From: Enterobacter sp. 10-1
Lineage (GTDB): Bacteria > Pseudomonadota > Gammaproteobacteria > Enterobacterales > Enterobacteriaceae
Direction of reading: 5' to 3'
DNA: 64,000 nt
Assembly (NCBI GenBank): GCA_002270295.1
Contig: NISF01000003.1
Coordinates: 434,001-498,000 of the forward strand
Under the pieces are notes generated by a model that saw only the letters and a program-made list of their open reading frames with translations, did no database searches and was not told the origin of the DNA. The position numbers and the translations under genes are program-made. The first letter of the stretch is position 1, and the number at the start of each line of letters is the position of its first letter. This document shows, piece after piece, positions 8,607-17,207 of the stretch.

Positions 8607-9269
8607 ATGAGTATTAAAGCGGTAATTTTTGACATGGACGGCGTGCTTATTGATTCGGAAAGCCTGTGGCGCCAGGCGCAGATTGAGGCCCTGGCGCGCT
8701 GGGGCGCCACGGTTAGCGTGGCGGAGTGTGAAACCTTGACCAAAGGCAAGCGGCTGGACGACATTGCGCGCACCTGGTGCCGCCATTGTCAACTCAGCGT
8801 CGCGCCTCAGCGCCTGCAGCAGATGATCCTGCGGCGGGTGACCGGGCTGATTATCGCCAGGGGCGAGGCGATGGATGGCGTCAATGAAGCCCTGGTCCAT
8901 TTCCGCCACTGCGGCTACAAGATTGCGCTGGCGACCTCCTCATCCCATCAGGTTATTGCCGCCGTGCTCGATAAACTCGCCCTGCGCCCCTGGTTCGACG
9001 TGATATCCAGCGCCGATGACGAAGCGTGGGGCAAGCCGCACCCGGCGGTCTACCTCTCGACCCTGCGCAAGCTCAATCTCCGCGCGGACCAGTGTCTGGT
9101 TATCGAAGATAGCGCCAGCGGCTTTCAGGCCGCCCGGGCCGCGGGCATCCCGACGATAGCGGTGACCGAAGATTGCCAGCATCAGCAGTTCCACGGCGCC
9201 GTCGCCCGCCATCATTCGCTAACCGAGCTGCTGCTGTCGCGCGCTGAAAGCGTCAAGGCGGCCGGATAG
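8607..9269 (+). CDS. HAD-superfamily sugar-phosphatase-like hydrolase
   Basis: A 220-residue cytoplasmic HAD hydrolase of the beta-phosphoglucomutase / 2-deoxyglucose-6-phosphatase (YniC/HxpB) type. Motif I is FDMDGVLIDSES with nucleophile Asp9 and Asp11; motif II is LATSSS; motif III lysine lies in WGKPHP; motif IV is VIEDSASGFQAA. The ATG at 8607 gives the better spacing to GAGG than the adjacent ATG at 8604. It follows dalT after a hairpin and may belong to the dal operon, perhaps removing unwanted pentitol or pentulose phosphates; that role is a guess. Exact substrate cannot be read from sequence. Confidence 0.85.
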   Translation: MSIKAVIFDMDGVLIDSESLWRQAQIEALARWGATVSVAECETLTKGKRLDDIARTWCRHCQLSVAPQRLQQMILRRVTGLIIARGEAMDGVNEALVHFRHCGYKIALATSSSHQVIAAVLDKLALRPWFDVISSADDEAWGKPHPAVYLSTLRKLNLRADQCLVIEDSASGFQAARAAGIPTIAVTEDCQHQQFHGAVARHHSLTELLLSRAESVKAAG

Positions 9270-9279
9270 CCACGTACCG

Positions 9280-9339
9280 ATGAGCGCAGAAACCCTGGGG
9301 ATGTAACGGTCGGTTTATCTCTTTTCTGCGCTCATTTTC
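9280..9339 (+). terminator. Terminator after the dal operon
   Basis: Perfect 13-base arms ATGAGCGCAGAAA (9280-9292) and TTTCTGCGCTCAT (9323-9335) are followed by TTTTC. The 30-base loop is long. It lies between the rightward HAD gene and the leftward yegS, where a terminator is expected. Confidence 0.6.
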
Positions 9340-9364
9340 ACACCTTTCCCTGGCGATCGCCCAT

Positions 9365-10258
9365 CTATTTCAGCAGCGCGCAGTCCGGCGGCAGCCGGCA
9401 GCGCAGGGCGCCGGGCAGAATTTCCATGCGGAAGGTTTTGCCGCTTAGCGGCTCGCCGTCGAGGTTAAAGGTCATCTCGTGGGCGGCGGTAATTTCAAAC
9501 CAGGACGAAACGCCGTCCACCAGGTTAGGGGAGTTGTCGGGATTGGCCAGCGTACTGAACAGCGCCGGCAGCAGCTCCTGACCGGTAAAGATGCGCAGAT
9601 GCAGCAGCCCGTCGTTAATTAACGCCTGCGGGCACAGCTGCTGGCCTCCGCCCGCCTGGCGTCCGTTGCCGATGCCGATCACCAGCGCGTCCCCTTGCCA
9701 GGAGAAGTTCTCCCCGCGGATTTCACAGCGGTCGGGTTTGAGGGTATCCATGCGCATCAGGCCGTGGATCAGGTAGGAGACGCCGCCCAGCGCGGCCTTG
9801 AGCTTTTCCGGCGTTTCGGTAGTGATCCGGGTGCCGAAGCCGCCGGTGGCCATATTAATAAAGCCGGTTTTATCGTTGACCCGCGCGACGTCTATCGCGA
9901 TATCGCGCCCGACAATCGCCAGCTTGAGGGCGCTGGCGAGGTCCAGCGGGATCCCGACGCTGGTAGCGAAGTCGTTGGCGGTACCGAGCGGCAGGATCCC
10001 CAGCGCCGCCTTGCTGCCACGCTGGACCAGCGCGGTGGCGACTTCATTAATGGTGCCGTCGCCGCCGCCGGCAATCACCGTGCCGACGTTAAGCCGTTCG
10101 GCCTCATCGACGAAGCGCCCGGCGTCGCCTTTTTCCCAGGTGACGCGGACGTGGATATCGACGCCCTCTTCGCGTAACAGATTTATCGCTTCGCGCAGCT
10201 GCGGCTCATTAGCGCCTTTGCCATTCAGAATCAGTAAGCTGGCCGGAAACGTTGACAT
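9365..10258 (-). CDS. yegS: Lipid kinase YegS
   Basis: Diacylglycerol-kinase-like enzyme; E. coli YegS phosphorylates phosphatidylglycerol in vitro. It is 297 residues, close to the E. coli length of 299. The N-terminal kinase domain carries LLILNGKGA and the nucleotide-binding [14 protein letters not shown], followed by GTANDFATS; the C-terminal beta-rich domain contains [13 protein letters not shown] and [10 protein letters not shown]. The ATG at 10258 starts MSTFPASLL, with GAGG 9 bases upstream; the open frame extends further but the extra residues do not look like coding sequence. Single-gene unit facing the HAD gene. Confidence 0.93.
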   Translation of the reverse strand: MSTFPASLLILNGKGANEPQLREAINLLREEGVDIHVRVTWEKGDAGRFVDEAERLNVGTVIAGGGDGTINEVATALVQRGSKAALGILPLGTANDFATSVGIPLDLASALKLAIVGRDIAIDVARVNDKTGFINMATGGFGTRITTETPEKLKAALGGVSYLIHGLMRMDTLKPDRCEIRGENFSWQGDALVIGIGNGRQAGGGQQLCPQALINDGLLHLRIFTGQELLPALFSTLANPDNSPNLVDGVSSWFEITAAHEMTFNLDGEPLSGKTFRMEILPGALRCRLPPDCALLK

Positions 10259-10336
10259 GATGGTTGCCTCATTGCACAAGATGCAGAAAGTGTACCGCAT
10301 GAAGAGAAGGATGGATATTTCGTAAATTATCGGCCC

Positions 10337-10381
10337 GGGGGGCGTGGATATCGGGCTATCGATAACCGCGCCCCCCTTTTT
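10337..10381 (+). terminator. Rho-independent terminator upstream of the inhibitor gene
   Basis: Arms GGGGGGCG (10337-10344) and CGCCCCCC (10369-10376) with a 24-base loop are followed by TTTTT at 10377-10381. It reads rightwards, yet no rightward gene precedes it; yegS is on the other strand. It could end antisense or read-through transcripts, or act in a long leader of the inhibitor gene. Confidence 0.6.
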
Positions 10382-10487
10382 CTGCAATGGTAGCTCAACC
10401 GGCGCGCTATTCGTCCTGTGATACGTTGCGCGGGAGTGTCAGAATTGCGCGGGTAAATTTGACCATTGATACAGTAAGGAAAAGAGG

Positions 10488-10883
10488 ATGTCCCGTAACA
10501 CATTCACCTACGTAACGAATTCCTGCATGGCGGTATTTTGTCTGGCTTTCTCCCTGCAGGCTCTCTCCGCGCAGGTGACGGAGAAGAGCATTTCCGGCGG
10601 GGAACAGTTTACCGTTACGCTGCAGGATATCCCGGGCACCGGCTACAAGTGGATGCTACGTTCCTTACCCGCGCAGGTCATGCTGGTCGCCGAGAATTAC
10701 CGCCAGCCCGCCAGCTGCGGTAAGCGCGCAACGGGCTGCCCGGTGGAAAGAACCTTTACCTTTAAAGGTGTCCAGCAGGGGAGCGGAAATATTAACTTCG
10801 TCTATGGCCGCCCCTGGCTGAATATCACAGAGAAAGCGACCACCGTACGGGTCAGCGTAAGGTCAAATGCCCCTGCGCGGTAA
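10488..10883 (+). CDS. Chagasin-like (I42) cysteine protease inhibitor, exported
   Basis: Predicted periplasmic inhibitor of papain-family cysteine proteases. The 131-residue protein has an N-terminal hydrophobic segment (CMAVFCLAFSLQALSA) typical of a Sec signal, with cleavage after ALSA. The mature part is a small beta protein with the chagasin loop positions recognisable: IPGTGYKWML corresponds to NPTTGY, GVQQGSGNINFVYGRPW to the central loop and the RPW loop. Two cysteines (in ASCGKRATGCP) could form a disulfide. The start at 10488 has AAAAGAGG upstream. It stands alone between two terminator-like hairpins. Family fairly clear; target protease unknown. Confidence 0.8.
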   Translation: MSRNTFTYVTNSCMAVFCLAFSLQALSAQVTEKSISGGEQFTVTLQDIPGTGYKWMLRSLPAQVMLVAENYRQPASCGKRATGCPVERTFTFKGVQQGSGNINFVYGRPWLNITEKATTVRVSVRSNAPAR

Positions 10884-10916
10884 TTCGGCATTACGCTATT
10901 ACTTCGCATCTTATTC

Positions 10917-10943
10917 GCGCACGGTTTTTAAACTGTGCGCTTT
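10917..10943 (+). terminator. Terminator after the inhibitor gene
   Basis: Arms GCGCAC (10917-10922) and GTGCGC (10935-10940) extend inward through GTTT/AAAC with one wobble pair, and TTT follows. It lies 34 bp after the inhibitor stop codon. Confidence 0.55.
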
Positions 10944-11118
10944 ATGTTAATTGTCTTTTCAAAAAGGCTTCTTCATATTAACAACCTGCCCCTGCGAGCG
11001 TCATTATTGAAACAAAGGGCAAAAAAATTTCTCTATATATCGTGTGGTTTTAGTTTGGTTGTTCTTTACCAGGAGATTATCTGCGTAATTTGAATAACCC
11101 GGTCCATAGAGAGATATT

Positions 11119-11859
11119 ATGAAACAGAACCAACAAGCTGAACCTTCACGTCGTACCATTCTGAAGCAGACGTTAGCGCTTTCCGCGCTGTCCATCACCG
11201 GGCTGGCGGCCTTATCGGTACCGACGATCTCTTTTGCCGCGTCTCTGAGCAAAGAGGAACGCGACGGTATGACGCCGGATGCGGTAATTGAACATTTTAA
11301 ACAGGGTAATCTGCGTTTCCGGGAAAACCGCCCGCTTAAGCACGATTATCTGCAGCAAAAGCGCAGCAGCCTGGCGGGGCAGTTCCCGGCGGCGGTGATC
11401 CTCAGCTGTATCGACTCGCGCGCGCCGGCAGAAATTATTCTGGATGCGGGGATCGGTGAAACCTTTAACTCTCGGGTTGCGGGTAATATCAGCAACCGCG
11501 ATATGTTAGGTAGCATGGAGTTTGCCTGCGCCGTCGCCGGTGCGAAGCTGGTGCTGGTGATGGGGCATACCCGCTGCGGCGCCGTCCGCGGGGCCATCGA
11601 TAATGCCGAATTAGGTAACCTGACCGGCTTACTCGATGAAATTAAACCGGCCATCGCAAAAACCGAGTACAGCGGTGAACGTCAAGGCAGTAATTACGAC
11701 TTTGTTGATGCCGTGGCGCGGAAAAACGTCGAGCTGACAATCGAAAATATTCGGAAAAATAGTCCGGTGCTGAGAAAGCTGGAAGAACAAAGGAAAATCA
11801 AAATTGTTGGCAGCATGTATCATCTTGCTGGCGGGAAGGTCGACTTCTTCGAGGTATGA
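11119..11859 (+). CDS. Tat-exported beta-class carbonic anhydrase
   Basis: Interconverts CO2 and bicarbonate. The 246-residue protein starts with a twin-arginine signal (SRRTILKQTLALSALSITGLAALSVPTISFAAS), so it is expected to be exported folded to the periplasm, unlike the usual cytoplasmic Can/CynT enzymes. Beta-carbonic anhydrase zinc ligands are visible: Cys97 in SCIDSR with the Asp99-Arg101 dyad, His150 and Cys153 in MGHTRCGA. NSRVAGNI is the family motif. The C-terminal VGSMYHLAGGKVDFF matches the family end. An AT-rich leader precedes it and a strong hairpin follows. Single-gene unit; the physiological reason for export is unknown. Confidence 0.88.
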   Translation: MKQNQQAEPSRRTILKQTLALSALSITGLAALSVPTISFAASLSKEERDGMTPDAVIEHFKQGNLRFRENRPLKHDYLQQKRSSLAGQFPAAVILSCIDSRAPAEIILDAGIGETFNSRVAGNISNRDMLGSMEFACAVAGAKLVLVMGHTRCGAVRGAIDNAELGNLTGLLDEIKPAIAKTEYSGERQGSNYDFVDAVARKNVELTIENIRKNSPVLRKLEEQRKIKIVGSMYHLAGGKVDFFEV

Positions 11860-11921
11860 GTTAGATAACAAAGCCCGCGCGCATGCAGCCTGAAGATAAA
11901 TATTCATAGCGCATAATCGGC

Positions 11922-11954
11922 AGGGAAGAGGGCGCAAAAATCGCCCTCTTCCCT
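11922..11954. terminator. Bidirectional hairpin between convergent genes
   Basis: Perfect 13-base arms AGGGAAGAGGGCG (11922-11934) and CGCCCTCTTCCCT (11942-11954) enclose a 7-base A-rich loop, between the carbonic anhydrase and the leftward TonB receptor. No T-run is present on either side, but position and stability suggest a shared terminator. Confidence 0.55.
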
Positions 11955-11978
11955 GATAGCGCCTCTGGTGGGGAACAA

Positions 11979-14225
11979 TCAGAAGCGGAGGTCAACGCCG
12001 AGCATTACCGTTCTGCCGGGATCTGGCATGCTGATAACCGCTCCGGGCTGGATATCATAGCGATCTGTGACATTATTAACCGCGGCAAAAAAGGTCGCAT
12101 TTTTATTTAAAATATATTCTCCATACAAATCAATTTGGTACCCGGAAGGTATTTCGATAACCGGGTTGGCTGCTGTCCCCTCAAGCCATCCCGCAGGGTT
12201 TGTTTTCGCCGAGTGATATCTGTATCTGATGCCAGCATCGACGGTTTCATTGCGGAATTTTTTCCCCAGATTCACAGAGATATTTTGTTTGGCGGGAATT
12301 CTGGTGGGCGTTAATCCCCAGGCGAAGCCCATGTTATTGCAGCTGCTGGTGTTATATTTTTGCGCATAGTAGTTTGAGCACACCGCCGTTTTGCTATACA
12401 ACGTTGCGGAAATGGCAGAGTAGAACAGTTCGCTGTTGTATTTAAGCGAAAAGTCAATTCCGGATAAATCGAGCTTATCATAATTCATAAACGTGAAGTT
12501 ATCCTGCCATGCCGGCATTCCCGCGGTTTTATCCTTTAATCCGGGAGAGATAAAATTATTGGTCCTGTTGTTAAACCAGGAGAGGGAGAGGTCAAGAGCA
12601 TCCTCCGCGGATAATAAAGCCGGGCGATGTATCTTAACCCCAACTTCTTTTTGCAGGGAGACTTCTGGCGCGATCGGGTCCGCCGGGTTATAGCTGAAAA
12701 TCTCATTCGATACCGTGGTTTCATACAGGCTCGGCATTCTGTAGTTTCTGGCTGCTTTCACAAACACGGTTGTGCCTGGGGTCAGCGCATAGCTTATTTC
12801 GGAACTCAGGTCTGCTTTAGCCTGATATTTTACGCTTTGATTGGTCTGAAAATCGTTGGCTGCGGAATTATGATAATTAATACCCAGATTGACCTGGAGC
12901 GGACCACTCTCAATCATCCCGTTGACGAAAAGGGCATTTTCCCTTCTCTCGCCATGCCGCGAGGTGGGATAGGCGGTAAACCGGGTCAGACCGTCAGATT
13001 TTGGCGCCAGCTTTTCTTTTTGCGTTGACGACCCGTAGCGGAGCGTGAGCATGTTTAACTGGCTTTCATTGACAATGGCTATACCATTTTTATTGTTGCT
13101 ATAGGCATGCAGATATTGTTGCGCATTGGTCCCCAATGCCCACAGGCCGTTATATTGCTTTAAGTTCGTATCGGTTATCCAGTAGTTCAGATTTAAGTTA
13201 ATCAGCCTGTTGTTAACGGGGGTATAGGTATATCCGGCACTGTAGGCATTAACAATCGCGCTGCCGGGTTTCCATTGTGGCATGGATTCCACGCCCGCAG
13301 GCAGGGGCTCGAAGTCAATGTCATTGGCGTTTTTATACCAGTAGGCAGCCAACGTTTCACCGGCCTGCTGACGATGGTTGCGGTACGCAAGGTTGAAGTG
13401 ATGATCATCATTCGCGTTGATCGCAAGCTTATAAATAAATGACTCGCTTTCAAAGTAAGTGTTTACGACCTCTTCATTTTTAAATACCACCGGATCGTTG
13501 AATTTTTTAAAGCCATTTTTCCCTGAAAAATAGTTCCCGGTAGATCTTTTACTATAGGCAAGCACGGTATCAACCGTATCATCTCTGAAGCCAAAGGCAA
13601 GCGTGGCGGAGCCATTTCTAAAATCATACCCGCGGGGCTTGTCCGTTAACTGATAATAGCTCTGCTCCGCATAATCATCAGGGATATCAGGCTTTTTATT
13701 ATTATTGAACGTTCTTAGCTTAAGAAGTAAGCCGTAGCTATTGCCGGGATTGATAATATCCTCCGTGGAGAGGGTTTTTATATTTATTACCCCACCGATG
13801 GCGCCGGATGAAAAGGCATTGTTATTCTGTGAGGCCCCTTTGCTGATGGTGATATTGCTGATTAAATCAGGGTCGATATACGTTCTGTCGCTGGTTCCCT
13901 GATAGCCTCTTGACGTGTGGGTCGACTGCAGCGAGCCGTCAATAAACACCGGAACACGGCCTTCTCCCTGCAGTCCCCTGATTCCTGGATCAATCGCACC
14001 CGCCTCATTTCTCATATTATTTGACTGGATATATGTTTCAGAGGAAAAAATATCTGCATTCGCAATTCCTCTGAATCTGTTTAAATCAGATCCGGAGAGG
14101 GTATTTTCGGCGGTCCCTGTAGATGAAACAACCATAATTTCTTCATTGTCATTTTTTCCCTCCGCAAGCGTCGAACCTGTAAAAACCGACGTCGATAAGG
14201 TGAGGATTAAGGCGCGTTTTCCCAT
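11979..14225 (-). CDS. TonB-dependent outer-membrane receptor, haem/haemoprotein type
   Basis: Outer-membrane TonB-gated transporter, 748 residues. The N-terminus has a hydrophobic signal (LILTLSTSVFTGSTLA) and a TonB-box-like EEIMVVSST. The plug domain follows with IRGLQGEGRVPVFIDGSLQ and SGAIGGVINIKT, then a 22-strand barrel region ending NVTDRYDIQ...GRTVMLGVDLRF with terminal Phe. The architecture (short plug, IDPDLISNITISKG, FFAAVNNVTDRY) resembles haem/haemoglobin receptors of the HemR/HasR group, but FRAP/NPNL-type diagnostic residues are not clear, so the ligand is open. A Fur box lies about 140 bp upstream, implying iron repression. No partner transport genes are adjacent, so it is an orphan receptor. 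Confidence 0.8.
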   Translation of the reverse strand: MGKRALILTLSTSVFTGSTLAEGKNDNEEIMVVSSTGTAENTLSGSDLNRFRGIANADIFSSETYIQSNNMRNEAGAIDPGIRGLQGEGRVPVFIDGSLQSTHTSRGYQGTSDRTYIDPDLISNITISKGASQNNNAFSSGAIGGVINIKTLSTEDIINPGNSYGLLLKLRTFNNNKKPDIPDDYAEQSYYQLTDKPRGYDFRNGSATLAFGFRDDTVDTVLAYSKRSTGNYFSGKNGFKKFNDPVVFKNEEVVNTYFESESFIYKLAINANDDHHFNLAYRNHRQQAGETLAAYWYKNANDIDFEPLPAGVESMPQWKPGSAIVNAYSAGYTYTPVNNRLINLNLNYWITDTNLKQYNGLWALGTNAQQYLHAYSNNKNGIAIVNESQLNMLTLRYGSSTQKEKLAPKSDGLTRFTAYPTSRHGERRENALFVNGMIESGPLQVNLGINYHNSAANDFQTNQSVKYQAKADLSSEISYALTPGTTVFVKAARNYRMPSLYETTVSNEIFSYNPADPIAPEVSLQKEVGVKIHRPALLSAEDALDLSLSWFNNRTNNFISPGLKDKTAGMPAWQDNFTFMNYDKLDLSGIDFSLKYNSELFYSAISATLYSKTAVCSNYYAQKYNTSSCNNMGFAWGLTPTRIPAKQNISVNLGKKFRNETVDAGIRYRYHSAKTNPAGWLEGTAANPVIEIPSGYQIDLYGEYILNKNATFFAAVNNVTDRYDIQPGAVISMPDPGRTVMLGVDLRF

Positions 14226-14359
14226 GAAATTTCCTTATTTTTTAAAAAGATATCGAAAATCCAACAATGTTAGTGATGAAAAACCAGTAGATGGTTAATT
14301 ACCGGTTTAAAACACTAAAAAAATAAAGAATGGCAGTTTATGCCTCTAATTAAACAAAT

Positions 14360-14380
14360 GCAAATAGTTATCATTATCAT
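14360..14380 (-). promoter_or_regulatory. Fur box upstream of the TonB receptor
   Basis: On the reverse strand the site reads TGATAATGATAACTATTTG, with two GATAAT-type hexamers as in the Fur consensus GATAATGATAATCATTATC. It lies in an AT-rich leader about 135-155 bp before the receptor start. Repression by Fur under iron sufficiency is inferred. Confidence 0.75.
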
Positions 14381-14678
14381 TTAATTGAGGTGATTATAAT
14401 TATCTGTCTAATGAATGATGGATAAAAAGCATGTCACTCCTGGGCCAGCGGGAGAGCGCCGTTCCGGTCAGAGCGGCTGATGGCGACAACATATTGATGG
14501 CCGCGCCTGAACGGAGGTTTTGTCGCCCAGGAGGAACCAAAGCAGCGGGAAAGGCGGGGAATTGTTTTTAATATCAGGGGAACGATCGCGGATGGGTCTC
14601 CGCTGTAAAGAGGGCACCTGGTAAAGCAAAGCCGGTATCCAGGCATGGACAGCATGCGGACGTAGATAGGTTAATAAT
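14381..14678. other. Stretch without a recognised gene
   Basis: This is the stretch between the Fur box and CyaR. A 73-codon reverse frame at 14434-14655 has no ribosome-binding site and an un-protein-like composition, so I do not call it. I see no further element. Confidence 0.5.
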
Positions 14679-14765
14679 AAAAAAATAAGCCCGCGTAAGG
14701 GAGATTACGCAGGCTAAGGAGGTGGTTCCTGGTACAGCTAGCATTTATGGGTTATGTTTTTCAGC
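14679..14765 (-). ncRNA. cyaR: Small RNA CyaR (RyeE)
   Basis: Hfq-dependent regulatory RNA that in E. coli represses ompX, luxS, nadE and yqaE. The reverse strand begins GCTGAAAAACATAACCC at 14765. It contains the anti-Shine-Dalgarno element CCACCTCCTTA and ends with a GC-rich terminator stem (GCGTAATCTCCCTTACGC) and T7. It matches the E. coli RNA I recall almost base for base. It sits just downstream of yegQ, as in E. coli. Confidence 0.93.
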
Positions 14766-14769
14766 GAAA

Positions 14770-14812
14770 TGGATGATACCGGCTTTAAGCGAAACGGTAT
14801 GTGATCCGTTTC
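14770..14812 (-). promoter_or_regulatory. cyaR promoter with CRP-like site
   Basis: Read leftwards, a TATCAT -10 hexamer lies about 10 bases before the RNA start. Upstream is a CRP half-site pair read on the + strand as TGTGAtccgttTCTAA (about 14795-14810). One half-site is good and the other poor. CRP activation of cyaR is known in E. coli. Confidence 0.5.
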
Positions 14813-14849
14813 TAATATCCGTGCATCCTGAAAAAATAACCCTGGTAAA

Positions 14850-16211
14850 CTAGCTGCCGTGCGGGTTTCTGGTGCTCTGGCCGGCAAAGTTGCGCATCAG
14901 CAGGGCGTACTGCAGCACCATATCTTCCGGTACCGGCAGCCAGACCGTGTAGCCATCGCCGGGGGCGACCGGCATCACTTCGCCTTTGGCATTTTCCATA
15001 TGCTCAAGGGTGAAGTTGACGTTGCCCTGCGGCGTCATCAGCTCAAGGCTGTCGCCGAGGGTGAATTTGTTCTTCACCGCCACCGCCGCCAGCTGGCCGT
15101 TACGTTCGCCGGTAAACTCTCCGACAAACTGCTGGCGCTCTGAGAGAGAGTAGCCGTACTCGTAGTTCTGATAATCATCATGGGTATGGCGGCGCAGGAA
15201 GCCTTCGGTATAGCCGCGGTGGGCCAGCCCTTCCAAGGTTTCCAGCAGGCTTTCGTCAAACGGTTTGCCGGCGGCGGCGTCGTCGATCGCCTTGCGGTAG
15301 ACCTGGGCGGTACGGGCGCAGTAGTAGAAGGACTTGGTGCGGCCTTCGATTTTCAGCGAGTGCACGCCCATATTGGTCAGGCGCTCAACGTGGGCGATGG
15401 CGCGCAGATCCTTCGAGTTCATGATGTAGGTGCCGTGCTCGTCTTCGAAGGCGGTCATATATTCGCCCGGGCGCTTGGCTTCTTCAATCATAAATACCCG
15501 GTCGGTCGGCTCGCCGATCCCCAGCGTTGCCTCAACGTTCTGTACCGGGATCGGCTCATATTTGTGGACAATATTGCCGACGTCGTCCTGCTTGCCTTCC
15601 TGGACGTTATATTCCCAGCGGCAGGCGTTGGTGCAGGTCCCCTGGTTCGGATCGCGTTTGTTGATATAGCCGGAGAGCAGGCAGCGGCCGGAGTAGGCCA
15701 TGCACAGCGCGCCGTGAACGAAAATTTCGAGCTCCATCTCCGGCACCTGGCTGCGGATTTCGGCAATCTCTTCCAGCGACAGCTCGCGCGAGAGAATGAC
15801 CCGGCTCAGCCCCATCTGCTGCCAGAATTTTACCGTTGCCCAGTTGACGGCGTTGGCCTGTACCGAGAGATGGATCTGCATCTCGGGGAAGTTTTCCCGT
15901 ACCAGCATGATTAAGCCCGGATCGGACATGATCAGCGCATCCGGCCCCATTTCCACTACCGGCTTCAAATCGCGAATGAAGGTCTTCAGCTTGGCGTTAT
16001 GCGGCGCGATGTTCACCACCACGTAGAACTTTTTCCCCAGCGCATGGGCTTCGTTGATGCCGAGCTGCAGGTTTTCGTGGTTGAATTCGTTATTGCGCAC
16101 GCGCAGAGAATAGCGCGGCTGGCCGGCATAAACGGCATCTGCGCCGTAGGCGAAAGCGTAACGCATATTTTTCAGCGTTCCCGCCGGGGAAAGGAGTTCC
16201 GGTTTAAACAT
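14850..16211 (-). CDS. trhP: tRNA hydroxylation protein P, U32-family (YegQ/TrhP)
   Basis: Member of the peptidase-U32-like family that, in E. coli, supports prephenate-dependent 5-hydroxyuridine formation at position 34 of tRNAs. The length of 453 residues equals E. coli YegQ. Recognisable are the start MFKPELLSPAGTLKNMRYAF, the TIM-barrel-like N-terminal domain, the U32 signature EIFVHGALCMAYSGRCLLS and the cysteine cluster RDPNQGTCTNACRW that fits an iron-sulfur site. The ATG at 16211 is chosen by homology; the frame stays open 69 bases further. Followed by cyaR as in E. coli. E. coli yegP, which lies next to yegQ, is missing here. Confidence 0.94.
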   Translation of the reverse strand: MFKPELLSPAGTLKNMRYAFAYGADAVYAGQPRYSLRVRNNEFNHENLQLGINEAHALGKKFYVVVNIAPHNAKLKTFIRDLKPVVEMGPDALIMSDPGLIMLVRENFPEMQIHLSVQANAVNWATVKFWQQMGLSRVILSRELSLEEIAEIRSQVPEMELEIFVHGALCMAYSGRCLLSGYINKRDPNQGTCTNACRWEYNVQEGKQDDVGNIVHKYEPIPVQNVEATLGIGEPTDRVFMIEEAKRPGEYMTAFEDEHGTYIMNSKDLRAIAHVERLTNMGVHSLKIEGRTKSFYYCARTAQVYRKAIDDAAAGKPFDESLLETLEGLAHRGYTEGFLRRHTHDDYQNYEYGYSLSERQQFVGEFTGERNGQLAAVAVKNKFTLGDSLELMTPQGNVNFTLEHMENAKGEVMPVAPGDGYTVWLPVPEDMVLQYALLMRNFAGQSTRNPHGS

Positions 16212-16428
16212 GATTTTCTCGTTCTGATGACAGGTCAGATTCGCCGCACCTGGTGGGCGAGTTGGGGAGTGTCCCCACATTAAGGGCGGGCATTGTAGCG
16301 CCGTGGGGGAGGCAGGTAAACCCTTTCACGCCGTCAGCGCCGGGTCGGCGGGTCAATGACGGCAAATGCTCCTGCTGCGCGGACTCGTCGGCGCCATATG
16401 GGCGAGAGCGCCGGAGGCGTTTTTCGCA

Positions 16429-16454
16429 TAAAAATCACCCGCCAGCAGGCGGGT
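16429..16454 (-). terminator. Terminator of the mdtABCD-baeSR operon
   Basis: Read leftwards, ACCCGCC-TGCT-GGCGGGT is followed by GATTTTT, a standard rho-independent terminator about 30 bp after the baeR stop codon. Confidence 0.8.
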
Positions 16455-16484
16455 AATCGCGCGGGCAGAACGGCATCCGGCGGC

Positions 16485-17207
16485 CTATGCCAGCCGGCAG
16501 GCGTCCGCCTCCCAGCGGTAGCCGACGCCGTAGACGGCGCGGATAAACGACTGCTCTGCGTCCAGCGACTCCAGCTTGCGGCGCAGGTTTTTGATATGGC
16601 TATCGATGGTTCGGTCGGTGACCACGCGATAATCATCGTAGAGATGGTTCAGCAGCTGTTCGCGCGAGAACACTTTTCCCGGCTCCTGGGAGAGGGTTTT
16701 CAGCAGGCGAAACTCGGCGGGGGTGAGATCCAGCAGCTTGTCGCGCCACGAGGCCTGAAAACGCCCTTCATCGACGATCAGCGGGCTGACGGCATCCAGC
16801 GCCTGCAGCTCCGGACGCGGCTTGCAGCGGCGAAGGATGGTTTTCACCCTCGCCACGACTTCACGCGGGCTGTAGGGCTTGCAGATATAGTCGTCGGCGC
16901 CGATCTCCAGCCCCAGCAGGCGGTCGATCTCCTCAATCTTGGCCGTCACCATCACCACCGGAACGTCGGAGAAGCGGCGAATTTCACGGCACAGCGTCAG
17001 CCCGTCGGTGCCCGGCAGCATCAGATCCAGCAGGACCAGGTGCGGCGGCGTCTGGCGAACGTAGGGCAGAACCCGATCGCCGTGATTAATCAGCGTCGGC
17101 GCATAGCCTGCGGCAAGCAGATAGTCGATCAGCAGCTGGCCGAGCTTGGGTTCATCTTCCACGATAAGAATACGCGGGGTGTTTTCATCAACAGGTAATT
17201 CAATCAT
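16485..17207 (-). CDS. baeR: Response regulator BaeR
   Basis: OmpR-family DNA-binding response regulator of the envelope-stress system that induces mdtABC, acrD and spy. It has 240 residues, the same as E. coli, with near-identical sequence. The receiver domain shows the acidic pair in VEDEP, phospho-acceptor Asp61 in LLDLMLPG and Lys in CKPYSP. The winged-helix DNA-binding domain contains [12 protein letters not shown] and [19 protein letters not shown]. The ATG overlaps the baeS stop by four bases (ATGA), so the two are translationally coupled. Last gene of the operon. Confidence 0.97.
   Translation of the reverse strand: MIELPVDENTPRILIVEDEPKLGQLLIDYLLAAGYAPTLINHGDRVLPYVRQTPPHLVLLDLMLPGTDGLTLCREIRRFSDVPVVMVTAKIEEIDRLLGLEIGADDYICKPYSPREVVARVKTILRRCKPRPELQALDAVSPLIVDEGRFQASWRDKLLDLTPAEFRLLKTLSQEPGKVFSREQLLNHLYDDYRVVTDRTIDSHIKNLRRKLESLDAEQSFIRAVYGVGYRWEADACRLA

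Noticed and set aside
14434..14655. 73-codon reverse frame between the Fur box and cyaR
   Set aside because: No ribosome-binding site, no recognisable motif and a composition (many Pro, Ser, Arg) typical of chance frames in this DNA.
16409..16424. Short hairpin CGCC-GGA-GGCG followed by T5 on the forward strand
   Set aside because: No forward gene upstream would use it; yegQ and baeR both run leftwards, so it is probably coincidental.
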